Below, in pieces: positions 28,001-41,300 of a DNA stretch of 64,000 nt (its first letter is position 1; every line of letters starts with the position of its first letter). The DNA is from Stichopus chloronotus (Eukaryota; Echinodermata; Holothuroidea; Aspidochirotida; Stichopodidae), in contig CM037843.1 in assembly GCA_021234535.1 (NCBI GenBank), positions 20,119,911 to 20,183,910 of the forward strand, given 5' to 3'. Both the position numbers and the translations under genes were made by a program. The notes beneath the pieces were generated by a model. It worked only from the letters and a program-made list of their open reading frames with translations. It had not been told where the DNA came from and did not search any database.

Positions 28001-31000
28001 CTGTATATTCAATAAATATATCATAGTTACCTTACAAAAGGCCCATAACACATCTGGTCATGATGGGATGATGCATCTATGATAATCATGATGCAGTAAA
28101 GAACAGGGAGACATCCTCCAGCTGTAAATGCAACTTTAGCAGCATTTTGACGAATGCCTCAAAATTGGAATCAGGCATTTTGTACCCATACCTGTCTTGC
28201 ACCGGGGTACATGACCAAAATGTTGACTGTGTTGCTAATATCAACAATTTCCACAGTACCTTACATCATAGTTGGTGTGGAACAGGCACGTAGCCAAGAA
28301 AGGATAACAAAAGCCAAGAAAAAAGTACAGCATAAATTTGTAAGACAGTATAGTCAGTTTTCATTTGATGCTTTACTCTTCTCATCTCTTGTTTTCGTTT
28401 CTTATAAGAATGATACAGGCCAAAACCCTTCACCTTTAAGTGCCTTTACGGCAGGCCATTTTACTTTTTATTTGATATTTGATGATATCAGCTGATGTGA
28501 TGATTTGCTGATATCATCAAATCATTGCTGATATCAGCAATTCATTTATTGATATCATTAATTGCTTTGCTGATATTAGCAAATACTTGTTGAGTTGATA
28601 TCAGCAATTATATGCTGATACTATGAACTCATTTCCAGATATAAACAATTCATTTTATGATATCAGCAATTAAATTAGTGATATGTTGAAATTGCTGGTA
28701 TCAGCAATTCATTTTTTGATACCAACAATTCATGCATAAGTGCTTCAAAAGAAGATAATTGGAAAAAATTCTCATTACTAAATGTGAAGGAAGGTTTACA
28801 GGTAGAATAATACTGTAGCCTGCTTTTTACCAATACTACTTTCTATTGAAATTGTGAACAGATGTATCGTCTCAATGTCTGTTTTTCTGTGCTATATACA
28901 GGGTAGATGAAAGACCTGGGAAAGAGTTCCCAAAAAACCGTGCAAACTCTGGTTGGAGGGTCAGTAGTGCACACCCTTACAACCAAAAAAGTACTGTACA
29001 TATGTCTACCTCTTCACTGCTTTCAGCAAGTCATTGACATGTCTCTGCTGAAATTAATAACTCAGAAAGTTTGATTCCTGAACAGCCATTTTTCAGCCTT
29101 GCACCCTTTCCAGACAATCCACCTGTGACAAGTGCAAAAATACGTACCATCTACGTATTTTCAAGCTAGTCACAGTTGAATTACTGATACCATCAAATGA
29201 TTTGGTGATATCAGCAACTGAATTGCTAATATCAACAATTGCATGAATAAGACATATGTGCTGGCCATTTGCTGATATCATTAAATCAATTGTTGATATC
29301 AGCAATTGAGTGGTTGATATCAGATAAGGATTTGTTGATATCAGCAAATAAATTAGTGCTATGTCCAATTTGATGATATCAGCAACTGATTAATGATATC
29401 CTTAAACACTGGTGATGTCAACAATTTATTGTTGATACCAGCAATTAATGGCTGATATCAGTTAATAATCGCTGTTTTTGTTGATATCATCAAATAATTG
29501 CTAATATCAGCATATGAGTTGGTGATATCAACAATTAATTTAATGACATCATCAAAGGAATTGGTGATATCATCCAATGATTTCCTGATATTAACAATTA
29601 ATTGTTAGTATCATCAAGTATTAAATAAAGAGTAGAACAGCTTGCCATATGCCTTCTATCATAATTAACCATAAACACTTGACCGAAGACTTAAATTTTT
29701 ATGCCATCGCTATGTTCAACATTGGTCGGTCACCGTTTCGGCTGTAGGGTATGGAGCAGTGGCTCGAGGGTCAATGAATTATGGTCAATGAATTATCCAG
29801 ACGATATATTGACTGACTTTGCGAAGAAGCAAAGAAGGTTGAACTTCCATCTGTGGCAATTTCTTTATCCCTTTTGCTCCAGATGGCATCTTGGATATCA
29901 AAAGTTAGTGATTTTTTTACAACTTAAGCTTCATTGTTAAATACTGACATTTATTCTTCTTTAAAGTCCTGTCCTCAAACTTTTCAGTTCTTTTTGCATT
30001 TTTCTTGGATAAATTATGTAAGATTTTACAAAACAATTAACATCGTTGTTGCAAGTTTTAGATTAAATAGTACATCATTTCACGTCTAAAGGATGAAATA
30101 TTCAATTTTATACCAAAGGTCCCCTACTCTTAGACTGTTCTCCCATATCAATTCCTGTAAAACACTCACCATGGCAAAATCATGGCTACGCACCTGGTGT
30201 GGGGGGTATTACTAGTGTACTACCTGCATACATGCCTACTCTTCACATACTCATCAATGGAATCTCACCACGAAGAAGAAGCAAATTCTGTTATGAACTT
30301 TTTCTTCATGTTCAACAGTTCAAACAAACTGAGATAGCATGTTTTGAGAGTCTATACAAATGGAGAGTAGAAAATTGCACATTTTTTGCTATGTATAGTA
30401 GGTGCAATTGGTTAGTTGGACAAAATGCATCCAAACAATGTTTTTCCCTTTATGATGGAACCCGATAGTAATTTTGGAACCAGGTGGTATTAATGGTCGC
30501 CCAGGTACACGGGTTACCCATGAAGACACTAAACCTTCAAAACCTTGTACTGGAGCAAGCTAATGAGGAAAAGATATTGCTTGGTTAGAATACTTACAAG
30601 TACTGCTCATGATTTCCTGGGCATGTCATGTATGGAACATATGCAGCAATTGTCTCAATCTGACGCATAAAGCTATCACCCACTCTGCTACCCTTTTCGT
30701 ACATATTGTAAGCAAAGTCACCTGAAGAGTAAGGATCGAGAAGATGACAATGCAACACAACTGATGGAACAGCTGCAAAGTACGTGTGATGAAAGAAAAT
30801 GAAAGGTGGATGCTTCTTTGGAATGCTTACTCCACTTGTACTTTCAATCTTATAAACATCAAAGTATATGTTCCCATGATTTTTGATTTTGTCAAAATGT
30901 TTGATTTGAACCTTTCATTTCAAAAACATTATCAACCACAGCCCGACACTCACTAACCTTTTGTAACATCAGTGGCAAATCTTCATCCTATCCTACAGCC

Positions 31001-34000
31001 ACAAGTAAGGACTACAAGTGCCAGCTGATAAAGTGACACAGTGTCAGTGAAAGCATATTAAATCTGTTTTGCAGACCAGCACATTTCTACTTTTCTCTAG
31101 AAAACACATAACACAGCAGAACAACTATTAAAATTGCTTGGATTAGTTGGTGCCAACATTAGTTGTTGCATTTCTACAATTCTGTGGAAGATATGCAATA
31201 TGAGGGGGAAACTAAATTTAGTTGCTCATAGATTTGTTCAAAATTTGGCGTTGTTTGTGACCTACCAACATGAAGGATGGCATCATACATCCCCTTCTGG
31301 GTATCTTCTTGAAGTCTTCCAAGAGATTGAGCATTCTCATTCCCCATGTCTCCATATATTGCCAGCCTGGGACTCCAGTCAACACTATCTAAGACGGCTC
31401 TGAAGGAAAACAAAGAACTCCACCCCTCTGGGCTGCCACAGTGGTATGCTGTTCAAAAGGGGGAGAAACAAATAGAGAGAGAGAGAAATGGAGGTAGGAG
31501 GATTGACTTCACAATTCCATTGTTTACACATTGGTACACTACACTAGCCTTACACTGTGTATACATTTACTCATATTTAAGTGGTCCAAAGTCTAAACAA
31601 TGTACCTGTATGCAATGTAATGATAAGGGATATCTACCTTTGTCTAAGATAGACCCCTTGCACTGGCATCACATAACAACAAACAAGTATGCCCTCCTTG
31701 AGGCTAGCAAACCAACTGTGTGCATATCGCTACCCAAGGCACATGACAATCGACGGACAGAGACGCCTCAAATGCATGTGTTAAATTTCGTACTGTAGCT
31801 TAGTCTTAAGGACATCGCTTCACTGTAGCTTTGTGACTTCACGTGGGAAGGGGCTATTGCTGTAATGTAGATTACACACACTTCAGTTTATGTAGTTGAT
31901 TTACACTTGTTGCAGTCGAAAGTAAGCATGTAGTGTGCACTGTACTGTAGATCACTCAAAGCACTACACAACTTGTACTGCACACGTATGCACAGCCATG
32001 AGCTGACAGAATGTCAGGTTACACCTGTAATTGCATTAATTAAGGTAATAAAAGTAGTGCACCATACAGTAGCACATGAACTCAATTACTAGCAGCTTCT
32101 TCCTGGCATTACATAATCCTCTGTCATTTGTATGTATCCATCAACTACAAGATGTGTACCAAATGTCAGTATGTTGACCTATACCACACTGATAACATAC
32201 TTTCTGGTGCATTATGAAAGAGGTACCAGTTAAAGCTGATGTACAGCACTTGTGTCTGAGAGTGGGGGAGGGTTGTTCCTCCAGGAATATTATGCATAAT
32301 AGTACATGCATGTCATTTGCGTACCACAAGCAAGTTCATGTTTCACCATCCTGAAATTCATTAAAAAAAAATTGTTGTTGCACACAGTACGTCAGCAAAT
32401 GAAACAACCACGTGTCACAAGTTCAGAAATACTGTATTCAGGTCAACAGTAAATTGCTTCATAATTATCACCACATACTGTACATATGCAGTAACATTTA
32501 CATGGTACAGTACATACAAAAAAATGTGGAGCAACAGTATGGACAGTGATTTTCTTTAGGGAAATTGTAAAGCTAGGAAAAAGAAAACTGAACAAAATTT
32601 TCTTTCATGAAGTCTTACACTCATATTTCATTTGTTACTAAATTTACATCAAATCACTCCAACTATGAATAGACTTTCAACTTCATGAAAAATAACGCTA
32701 AATTAAACAGAATTTTAAACCTTGAAAACAGAATTCTGCTATTTTTGAGACAAAAAAAAAAAATCAGTGACAAACATACAAGTCAAACAATTTAATCCAG
32801 GTCAATGATGAAACATAAAGAGCTTCACCCTCAAATTATATAAGCAGTTTGTTGTCTTAATTAACGTAGCACAAGAAAATGGAGACTTCTCCAAGCTGAG
32901 AAATATCTAGCACAAATGATCTAGAGACTGTAGAGTAATTTGCATAAACTGGTCACTTAGAGGCAAATTAATACATACTGTACACTTGTCCAGGTTTCAG
33001 CCCAGTCAGGAGGACCCTATGAACATATTGTATCCGGCCTTCATTGGGGTCAACAAACTTGGTTGAGTATCCTGATGCTGTCTGGCCGAATGTCCCATTT
33101 AGTCCAAACTCCACAACTGAGATGTTTGTGTTGTTCACTGTGTTCCATGTTACCAACATTTCTGATCCATCTCCTGAAAACAGAAACTGCCAGCATTTAT
33201 ACCATGTCCTTTATCTCAACCAAACATTCCCGCTTCCTCAAAGAGGAATCCTCATGAAAAAACTATGCCTGACTATCATTGAATACATGCATCATTCCGA
33301 GGGTACAATAAGTAAGGTCTGGAACATTCAAGGGTATGGTTGGTTGTCAGTGGAGTGCACAAGTACATTAACTTGAGAAAACTGTGCAATGACTTTTTAA
33401 AATTATGTTACATGGTAAAGAGACAACCTGGTGAATGGAATATGTATTTCCTTTCCTCATGCTATTCAAATGCCCATTAGACCCTCTTTCCCAACCTGGC
33501 AGGGGCAAGTCCAGGAAGCTGAATTAGTGATGGTCAGTTACTGTACTTCAACATTCTGTGGTTTCTCCTTTTCAATTTACACCCTGCTTCTACCTCTATT
33601 CGGTCGTTAAGTACAAATCCTTACTACAGTACTCTCATGAATGCACACAGGGAAAAGTGAAGCTGAAATCATGTTAGCAAGAGAGATTAAGTTGTGATCA
33701 GTTACCTTATTAGCTTTTGCTCCACCTCACATAATGGGGAGAATCATGTCATGCTGAATTTTCTTACAAATATTATATCCTGATTGATGAAACTAATAAC
33801 ACCTACACTTACACTGAAGGGGAAAAAAATCGTCCATGAGTCACTCGTTTACTTAGATAGATAATACCTTAACAAACCATGAAAATGATTACATGCGAAT
33901 ACTGTATGACCACATGTGAGAGGAAATTCCATGAAATGACTGTTGTGAAAGATAAAGCATGGCAAGTTTCCTGAAATGAATAGGCTTGCTTGTGGCACAG

Positions 34001-36850
34001 AGATAACATTTTACTGTATATGAACTGTCAATCCTGAAACCCAAGGCCTAGCACTTACACTGCAGTAAATACTCTTTCAAGACATCATAATTAACAGAAA
34101 CACTACAAGGTTTAAACCAAGAATGATGGGGCAAGTGTCACCAACTTCTTACATTTATCCTCAAAATGCACATTTTTTGCAACAGTCTTGTGTGACTCAA
34201 AAGGAAAATTACTAATCTTTTAGAATCATTTTCAGTAAGTGATATATCCCTTCATGATCCTTGGCTGGTTCCTAATCTTACCCTAAACTTAAAGGGAAAT
34301 AAGAACATTTGTTTTACAGATAACAATCATACTTTTGAAACCAATGATTGTGAACACAGAATGATAGATCATTCAAATACAGAAGGAAGGTGGCCTTTTT
34401 TTCAAGAAATAAGTTTCTCACAGATAGAAATGTAGTTGTTTATTGCTCAAGGATACTTTGTTCACCCAAACTTTCCAAAATTCAAATGATGCATCTTCCG
34501 TTAGTCATCGCGTACCAAATGTTTTGAGGAGATGAAGGTTTTACAGATGTTTATTGATGAGACTGAATGGTTTCACACTGATTAAAGCTTTTTTCTTTGT
34601 ATGCCATGTTGGTGTATACCAATTGCCCTATTTCCCTAAAAAGGGAAAACACTTGCTGAAGCATTTTCAACAGCCTGAACATTAAAAAGTTGTTATTCTT
34701 AATGAATTAAAATCATAAAGGAACACTGTTTTTTTTTAATAAATTTTCATCCACTTCTGTCAATGAAGTAATTGAAGCATTGAACATGACTTTTTTTTGT
34801 TCTAAATTACCCACACAGTAGTTCAACGTGAGAGTGGGTCAAAGACACAGTTCTGATTGCACAGTCCCTACATATTATACAGATTAACATACTGTATGGC
34901 TGTTGTTTAAATTCACATCTAAAATTTCTGATGACTGATTTTTACAATGGAATGTCATACATGGGGAAATTATAAAGATATGGAAGCTTCTTGCACACCA
35001 AGTGCATTTGACTTTGAAGCAGTAAGATCAAGATGAAATTCTGTATGGTCAAAACATAGGATGCAACAACTGGAAGCTGCAATTTACCTGTAGAAGGAGA
35101 TCTAAAGGTGACTAATCAGGCAAAGGCAATTAAATAAACAGTGTTCCAGAATTAGTTTAGGAACTGATTTAAAATCAGTGACCGTAAGTGATGTATTTTT
35201 TCTAAAATCCATGTGTTTGCCTAATTTCACCCTAAACTTAACCCTCTCAATTTTAACCATGACTGTTGACTACTTAGGTTAAAGCGAGGCCTAAATAGCT
35301 AAAATTCACACCTTCGACTTGGTTTATTCTCATCAAATACTTAATCCTATCCATCATCAGTAAACGTGGCTGGTGGTCACTGGTTCTAAATTAGAGCCTT
35401 AGTATAAATCACTACAAGGTATAGGCCTAGTAGTCAAAACTTTGTCAAGCTGCTTAGGCCATTGCACTTTCAGGGGTATGGGAACTTAGTTTGGCAGTGT
35501 GAGAAGTTTGGTGCATGTATTACTACAAAGGTAACAAATTATATCATACATCTGATCTACAGTAGCCTAGGCCTCCTGTAAGTTACACCCTATTCATTTC
35601 CACAAAAATTTATACAGACATCAATTCACAGTGATGTGTTATTCATAATAAAAAGCGGAGCAACTGCTGAATACCCCGGCTCATTTTTTCAAGGTAAATT
35701 TGGTGTGGAGTCGCGGTAGTGGTCCCAACGGTTTATTACGAAAGAAAAACTTTGCAGTTTAAACCATTTTGAGAACGATTCAACATACATCGGAGGGCCC
35801 CTTTGAGAATATCTTCAAAGTCCATTGACACTGTAGACCGGGGTAGATTAGTGATGTCCTTGAAAGGATTTTGACTATGACGTCATTCTGAATGACGTAA
35901 TTCGTGTTCCAAGGAAGGGTTATCTTGAGAACAACTCTAGGTACACGTGTAATGTGGCCTACTGAGACTCCAATCTGGAGTGGAGTCGCAGTCGCAGTCC
36001 CCGGTGGTCGTTTATTCAGCTCCATCATTTTGTACATCTCACTGGGACTCCGATCTGAAGTGGAGTCGCGGTCCTGGTGACAGTTTGTTAAAATTCATCT
36101 TTCTTGTACATAGTTTTAGGAAAGTCTTGGTGGCCTACTGAGACTCCAATCTGGAGTGGAGTTGCAGTCGCAGTCCCCGGTGGCCTACTGAGACAACAAT
36201 CTGGAGTGGAGTCATGGTCGCAGTGATAAAAACAAATGATCATTGTGATGTCATAGTGAATGATGTAATACATCTCAGACAACAATCTGGAATGGAGTTG
36301 TGGTCGTGGTTGCAGTGATGAAAACAAATGATCATTGTGATGTCATATTGAATGACGTAATACATCTCACTGGGACTCCAATGTGGAGTGGAGTTGCGGT
36401 CCTAGTCCTCAGAAGTGGTTTATCCAGATGACCGCGACTCCAGAGTCTTGGTGGTAAAGGATTTGGGGGAGGGTATTCTGCAGTTGTACCTAAAAAACAA
36501 TAAAGATCAAATTCGACAGACTCGATGCATTAGGCCTAGATACGCATATCAAGCCTAATGAATAGCGTAATGCTGGGGTAAGTTAGTGAGCAGTAACACT
36601 AACACTACTGTAAGCTTACATGTAACGTTCAGATTATGCGTTACGCAAAAGTTGCAATTTAATTACCCTGTATTGTTAGTGTTACTGTACTGTAGTGAAT
36701 TACTTAGGTGTTGCCTTCAGAATTTCTAAACATACCGGTAGCGGCGATGTGCACTTGTTCTGGTTGGGTCTGAAGAGGAATATCAGCCATCAACATCGTC
36801 TGCATTGCTGAGCAAATGAAGACAAAATACATAGCATGTTGGGTCTCCAT
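22035..36850 (-). CDS. ACP7: Purple acid phosphatase, ACP7 type, 12 exons
   Basis: A secreted or lysosomal binuclear-metal phosphomonoesterase. Exons in transcript order: 36736-36850, 32979-33173, 31266-31448, 30598-30721, 27414-27482, 26742-26856, 25701-25814, 25020-25056, 24340-24407, 23697-23765, 23104-23238, 22035-22100. All phases agree and the product is 429 aa, against about 438 in mammals. Residues 1-22 are a signal peptide, followed by the family-typical QPEQVHIA. All metal ligands are visible: D137 (YGDMG), D166 and Y169 (GDFAY), N201 (GNHE), H286 (MGHRP), and H326 and H328 (WAHEHTYERLWP). Other conserved blocks are WNIGPAHIIAFSTEVYFF, CTNNDLDDC, VHIITGSAGC and QVSDDQ. N-glycosylation sequons (NFT, NGT) fit a secreted protein. 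The stretch after DDCT is about six residues shorter than in relatives, so a short exon may be missing there. Confidence 0.93.
24010..24220. repeat. Dispersed repeat family 2, copy B
   Basis: Lies in ACP7 intron 9, between exons 9 and 10. It shares ordered blocks with 15930-16125, including GTGTGTGAAGAT and GTGCCCC-CAAAAAACTGCTG. It is about as diverged as the other copy and has no reading frame of note. Confidence 0.6.
28473..28735. repeat. GATATC satellite array, block 1
   Basis: Near-tandem units of about 20-35 bases, each centred on the palindrome TGATATCA and usually flanked as TTGCTGATATCAGCAATT. About six units keep an exact GATATC core; others differ by one base. It lies in ACP7 intron 4. 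The spacing is irregular and both the core and much of the flank are self-complementary. Confidence 0.8.
29172..29615. repeat. GATATC satellite array, block 2
   Basis: Second block of the same array, about 440 bases downstream of the first in the same intron. About eleven exact GATATC cores plus variants (GATACC, GATGTC, AATATC), with CAAT/ATTG flanks. The 440 bases between the blocks lack the motif, suggesting an insertion into one array or two separate expansions. Confidence 0.8.
35690..36460. repeat. Compound tandem array with CRE-like pairs
   Basis: At least six imperfect units built around GACTCCAATCTGGAGTGGAGTC, an inverted-repeat word, with GGTCGCAGTCCCCGGTGG extensions. Three units also contain a TGA(C/T)GTCA site followed 15 bases later by TGA(C/T)GTAA (35878/35893, 36246/36261, 36338/36353). 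The array is in ACP7 intron 1, 270-1,160 bases downstream of the start codon. Confidence 0.8.
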
Positions 36851-37455
36851 TTCGTGACTTTTAGCGTTAGTCCTGGCTTGAGCCTAACGTTAGTGGTTTA
36901 GGACCAGTCCAGTTATGAAGTCTGACGTTCAGTGAAACTCAGTAAAACGTCGAATACTGTCACATTTTCGTGGAGGGTCGACTTCATGAGAAACTTGTGC
37001 AGGCTGGACTCGAAATGAAATTGAGAGATTCCAGTAGTTCTGAAACTGAAATACAGATGTTCAGTAGCTCGGCATAACCTTTCGTGATGGAACTGGAGCG
37101 TAAAATGAAAAAAGTGCTAGTGTGAATATTATTATTAAAACAACTACAACTTAACAACAACACGCAAATCACATGACAGGTCCACGTGATAAGAAAGTTG
37201 GAACGGATGACAGAATGTACGATGGCTTAAGGACGTGTTTCCGCAATTCATTTCATTTATTGATTTCGTTTGAACATACATGTCCAAAGGTTTACTTGCA
37301 TAGTTTGATGAGAGATGCAGTCGCACAATGTAGTGGAATAAACAGGACAGTAGAAAAAACAGTAAAATGTTGATCACAGCTGGCGACCTTAAAGGGAAGA
37401 CAAAACAACAAAGAACAAAAACAAAACTCAAGAAGAAGATAAGATAAGTAAACAG
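36851..37455. other. 5' flank of ACP7
   Basis: Presumed promoter and 5' UTR of the phosphatase. No TATA box or other convincing motif was identified, and no exon was recognised. Confidence 0.4.
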
Positions 37456-37459
37456 TTCA

Positions 37460-38880
37460 AAAACCGGTGATTTCCAATGAGATAAGATTTCAGGTTACAT
37501 TTCAAGGTTTTTTATGACTTAGAGAGCTTTATATCGTTCGGGAGATCACTCCAAATTAGAAAAAGTAAAAATAATTATTTAAGAGTAGTTTCCCGTGTTA
37601 AGGTTACACACGGTTACTGTAAAGAGTGCGTAATTATACATACCTATCTTGTATGGTGGCGTGTGTGAAGAAATTTGGGTTAACAATGTTACAAGGACAT
37701 GTGCATGATAATTTATTGTTAACATATTTGTAAATAAAGGTAGGCCTACAAACCTTAAAGATGTGAATATCCCAGTTTTTACGAGCCCCAAGTGTAATGT
37801 GCTTGAAGATTACCAGTGGGCAAACGACCGACGGGGTGAAAAGGTAATATTTTAAGAATTTTGCTTTGAACTTTAAAGACTTCAAAACAGAAGCACTAGC
37901 TACTCCAAAAGTTTCAATACCGTGAGAAAGTTTCGACGGAGTACACGAGAGAAAAAGAAAAGTTGAATAGCAATGACAGTGGAAAGTGGAGCTCTAAGAC
38001 AACAGAAAATATCGTTGTTATTGGAAAGGTCATCAATGTGAGAAAGCTTCTCGTCAATCAGAAGTCCAATATGTATTTAGCACATGTATGCTGTCCTACA
38101 AACTTTGCTGTCGTTCAGGATAGCCGCTAAAATGGTAGTGGACAAGAATGAGCATCACGTACGGTCCCTTGAATGAAAAATCGAAAAGTTAGTTTTTTTC
38201 CAGGTGAAGAGTTAGTTTATTGGAGTCAAACCAAGTTAATTTTGAGTTGGCTTAAGGCAGTGTATGTGCCTTACAAACAAATCTGAAACAACCATCATCC
38301 GTGAACAACAAAAAAATCATATCAGCAAAAAGTCTCAAAGACTCCGACTGCGTTATGACTATCGTTAACATATGTAAAGAAAAGCAAGTATCCGAGGACA
38401 GAACCCTGTGGGACACCAGTATAAACATCCGCAAAACTAGATAAAACGCCATTAACATATATGCCTACGTACGTACGCTGTTTTCTGTTAGAACGGGGTA
38501 ACTTGACATGCATGACATCATACGCTTTACAACGAATACCATAATTATATAAGTTGGTAAGAAGAATTCTACGGTCGACGGTGTCGAATATGCTTTTCTT
38601 AAATCTAAGTAGGCCTATGTAAAGACCTAGGACACTTTCCTCGTCGTCTTAGTATCAGTGTACGTACGCAATTTGCAGTGTCTAAGAGTGCATGACTGGT
38701 ATTACAATTTTTTTCTGAAACCAAACTGGTACTCAAAGAGATTGTTATGATCCCAGAATGATCTGAGAGGGTTTTGAAAAATCTTCTCAGAAAGTTTGTT
38801 AACACAGGGTAACAAGCTAAGTGGACGATAGTTTTCTGGATACTTGCAGTCCCCTTTTTTGACGTTAGATGTTATAGTTT
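37460..38880 (-). pseudogene. LINE reverse transcriptase remnant, frameshifted
   Basis: Read right to left across several frames, this follows the order of a non-LTR reverse transcriptase. It begins with KKGDCKYPENYRPLSLLP (RT block 0/1), then EYQFGFRKK with the NTSHALLD helix and FDTVDRRILLTNLYNYGIR. Next come YTGVPQGSVLG and LLFFTYVND (blocks 3-4), a degenerate catalytic FADM where FADD is expected, WFDSNKLTL, and finally LIWSDLPNDIKLSKS near the C-terminus. Several frameshifts, stops and the lost catalytic Asp show that it is dead. It belongs to the jockey/CR1-like superfamily and is a different copy from the one at 6.1 kb. Confidence 0.85.
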
Positions 38881-38884
38881 TGGA

Positions 38885-41290
38885 TCACTACTAAGTTGTT
38901 GTGGAAAAAAAGCTGGCAAAAAAAAAAAAAACGGGCCAACGTTGGACCAAGGAAATAAGCTTGAAACAGCAATTATGTGGTTTTTCCTTCTTTTTTTTTT
39001 TGGGGGGGGGGGCAATTTATCAGCGGCAAGACAACCAAAGGTATAAAGACTTTACATGCAAATGTCAATACCTTTGTCTTTTCTGAAGTGTATGTATATG
39101 CAGAAAACGTATTTGTGTGTTATAATCCTGAGTAAGAGGAACCAATCGTTGGGGTAGCACACCAAACAGTAGTACACATTGGACAAAGTTGGATGCAAAA
39201 AAAGATATGAAGAAATTGAATTTTAGATACCTGAAATTGAGTTGAAGATATCTATAAAAAGAATTTTAGATATCTAAAATTCTTTGGTATATTTCGAGAT
39301 ATTTCAAATTATTTCAAGATAGGCTATCTGTAATTACTGTTAGATATCTGCAATAAATTTAAAATATATGAAAGTCAGTTTGAGATATCTGAAATTTAAT
39401 TTGAGATATCTGAAATTAATTAGAGATATCTGAAATTCTGAATAAATGTTAAAGGGGCTTTCCATATGCAAGTGCTGTAGTGTGCAGTGTAACTGTAACG
39501 TAATGCACAACCCTATCCAGCTGCTATCTGAACTTGCTATATCATGTTACCTCGATTTCATACGTAAGTCCGAATTTCGCAAAACCACTTTCTACACTAC
39601 GCAATAGACGACGAGGATGCATCACTGGAAAACCTCAGCTGTCTATAATGGAAACACCAACTAAAGTACTTTCAACTTGTCTACACAAAGAGATACTTAA
39701 GGACAAGAATCGGCCTATCTTAAGTCTTTTGAACATTTTAGCTGTAGCTTAGGTTAACCAGCAGTCTGAGTTAGTCTAGGGCTAAGTCGATGATGGCTCA
39801 CTAAGTAAGTTAGGCCTAAGTCACGACTTAACGTTTTGCACAACAGCAATGTAGGCCTAAGTTGCAGCATTTTATCTAGCCTATAAAGTGTAATCTAGGG
39901 GCCTAGTCTAATAAGATGGGATTTCATTTCCCTGTCGTTACTATAAAACTATGATATAGATGTACTTCTTAACCATGTACTTACATCAAACCTTGTTTAG
40001 ACCTAATCTAGTTCTTCATATTATGCATCCATGTGAACTTGAATATCTTTGTCACGTTAGGCCTAGACTCCTAAATAATAAGCTGGCCTTTGACTGTAAC
40101 TAGGGCCTGTCAAGTGTGCGTCTTGCCTAGCATTCCATATCTCTGTGATGACACGTTCAAAAGGTGCATGATAGAATGAAGCCCCACGCCAACAATCATT
40201 TGTCAACCAATTGTATCCGAAGGGTGTAAAATGAATTAAATGTCAATGGATTTTTTATTGAATTTTGTGAATCAAGTGTTAATTTTGGAAAACTTCATCA
40301 TTTTTTACCTGTTTGCACTGTATCAAGCAGTGCGCACTCAATGGGCACCTCGGGAATTGTTACATTGTTTTGGGTTGTTTCACCTTCAGTCTCATGATTT
40401 TTCATCGGATGAGTAAGTTACCGTACATTGTCATTTTAGACAATACTGAATCATAATAAAACATTCCTACTCTTGTTAGTGGAACTTTGCAATCTTGGAT
40501 TGGAATGATAGATTTCATAAGTGCGCATTCGACAGTCACCCCATCATGCATGATGTAGGCCTAAACTTGCTTAATAATTAACTTTTCTCACCATTGGCCC
40601 CTACTGTATAGTGGACTTCCAACTCACTAGTTGCCTGTATTGTGGTGTGTTGATTGTTATGTTTTAATAAAGGTGAGACTCAATATGACTTTCCTTTGCT
40701 TACACAATTGTATGCTCTAGGGCCCAGCAACAGTTGCATATGCTAAATGGGTATTTAACCCCTTGGTAACCCTTCATGTTACAGGCCAGTGCAAAAGGTC
40801 ATTTAGACAGGAAAAGTTAAAACGTGCAATCAGTTTTGTGTTGGCTGTGAAAGAGTCGTGACTGTAATTATTTGCAATATTCTGCTTGTTTGCTTGAATT
40901 AAGAAATTTATTGATATCAACTCTCCCTTTTTCAATAGTTCTGAACCGTACTTTCATCAGAGTCCATTCACCAGTCCCAATTTCCAAACAAATAACTTTC
41001 AGAGTTAAACTAATCATGAAACGACCAAAGGTTCCACAATAATAATGATAGTAATATAAGGTGTATGTTTAATTCCTGCACAGATAAACACAAGTCGATA
41101 ATATCGAATAGTGTTTACAATTTAGTGCCAGTCGATAAACGTACACAACTGCATACTATAAACTGTCATTAATAATAAGTGCAAAGTATATTCCGAATAC
41201 AATACAAAATGTTCCCATCGAATCGTAGAATCGAAATGGGTTGTGATCCTCAGCATAAACGTAGAGGTAGTACAATGAGTCCCTGACAAG
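38885..41290. other. Spacer with GATATC-type array
   Basis: Apart from the array at 39222-39445, I see no coding exon. There is a poly-T/poly-G run at 38991-39012 and many GGCCTA words. The promoter of CCS may lie at the right end. Confidence 0.5.
39222..39445. repeat. AGATATCT satellite array
   Basis: About eight units of roughly 25-30 bases centred on AGATATCT, followed by GAAATT or AAAATT (for example TTGAGATATCTGAAATT). It shares the GATATC core with the arrays at 28.5 and 29.2 kb, but the flanks differ (AGATATCT against TGATATCA). It lies outside any recognised gene. Confidence 0.75.
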
Positions 41291-41300
41291 ACATAGGCCT

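Noticed and set aside
28473..29615. CRISPR-like repeat array
   Set aside because: Spacing is irregular, units vary, and the host is an animal; it is a satellite-type repeat.
39515..39561. ATG followed by a cgtaagt donor as CCS first exon
   Set aside because: Phase does not fit exon 2, which needs phase 0.
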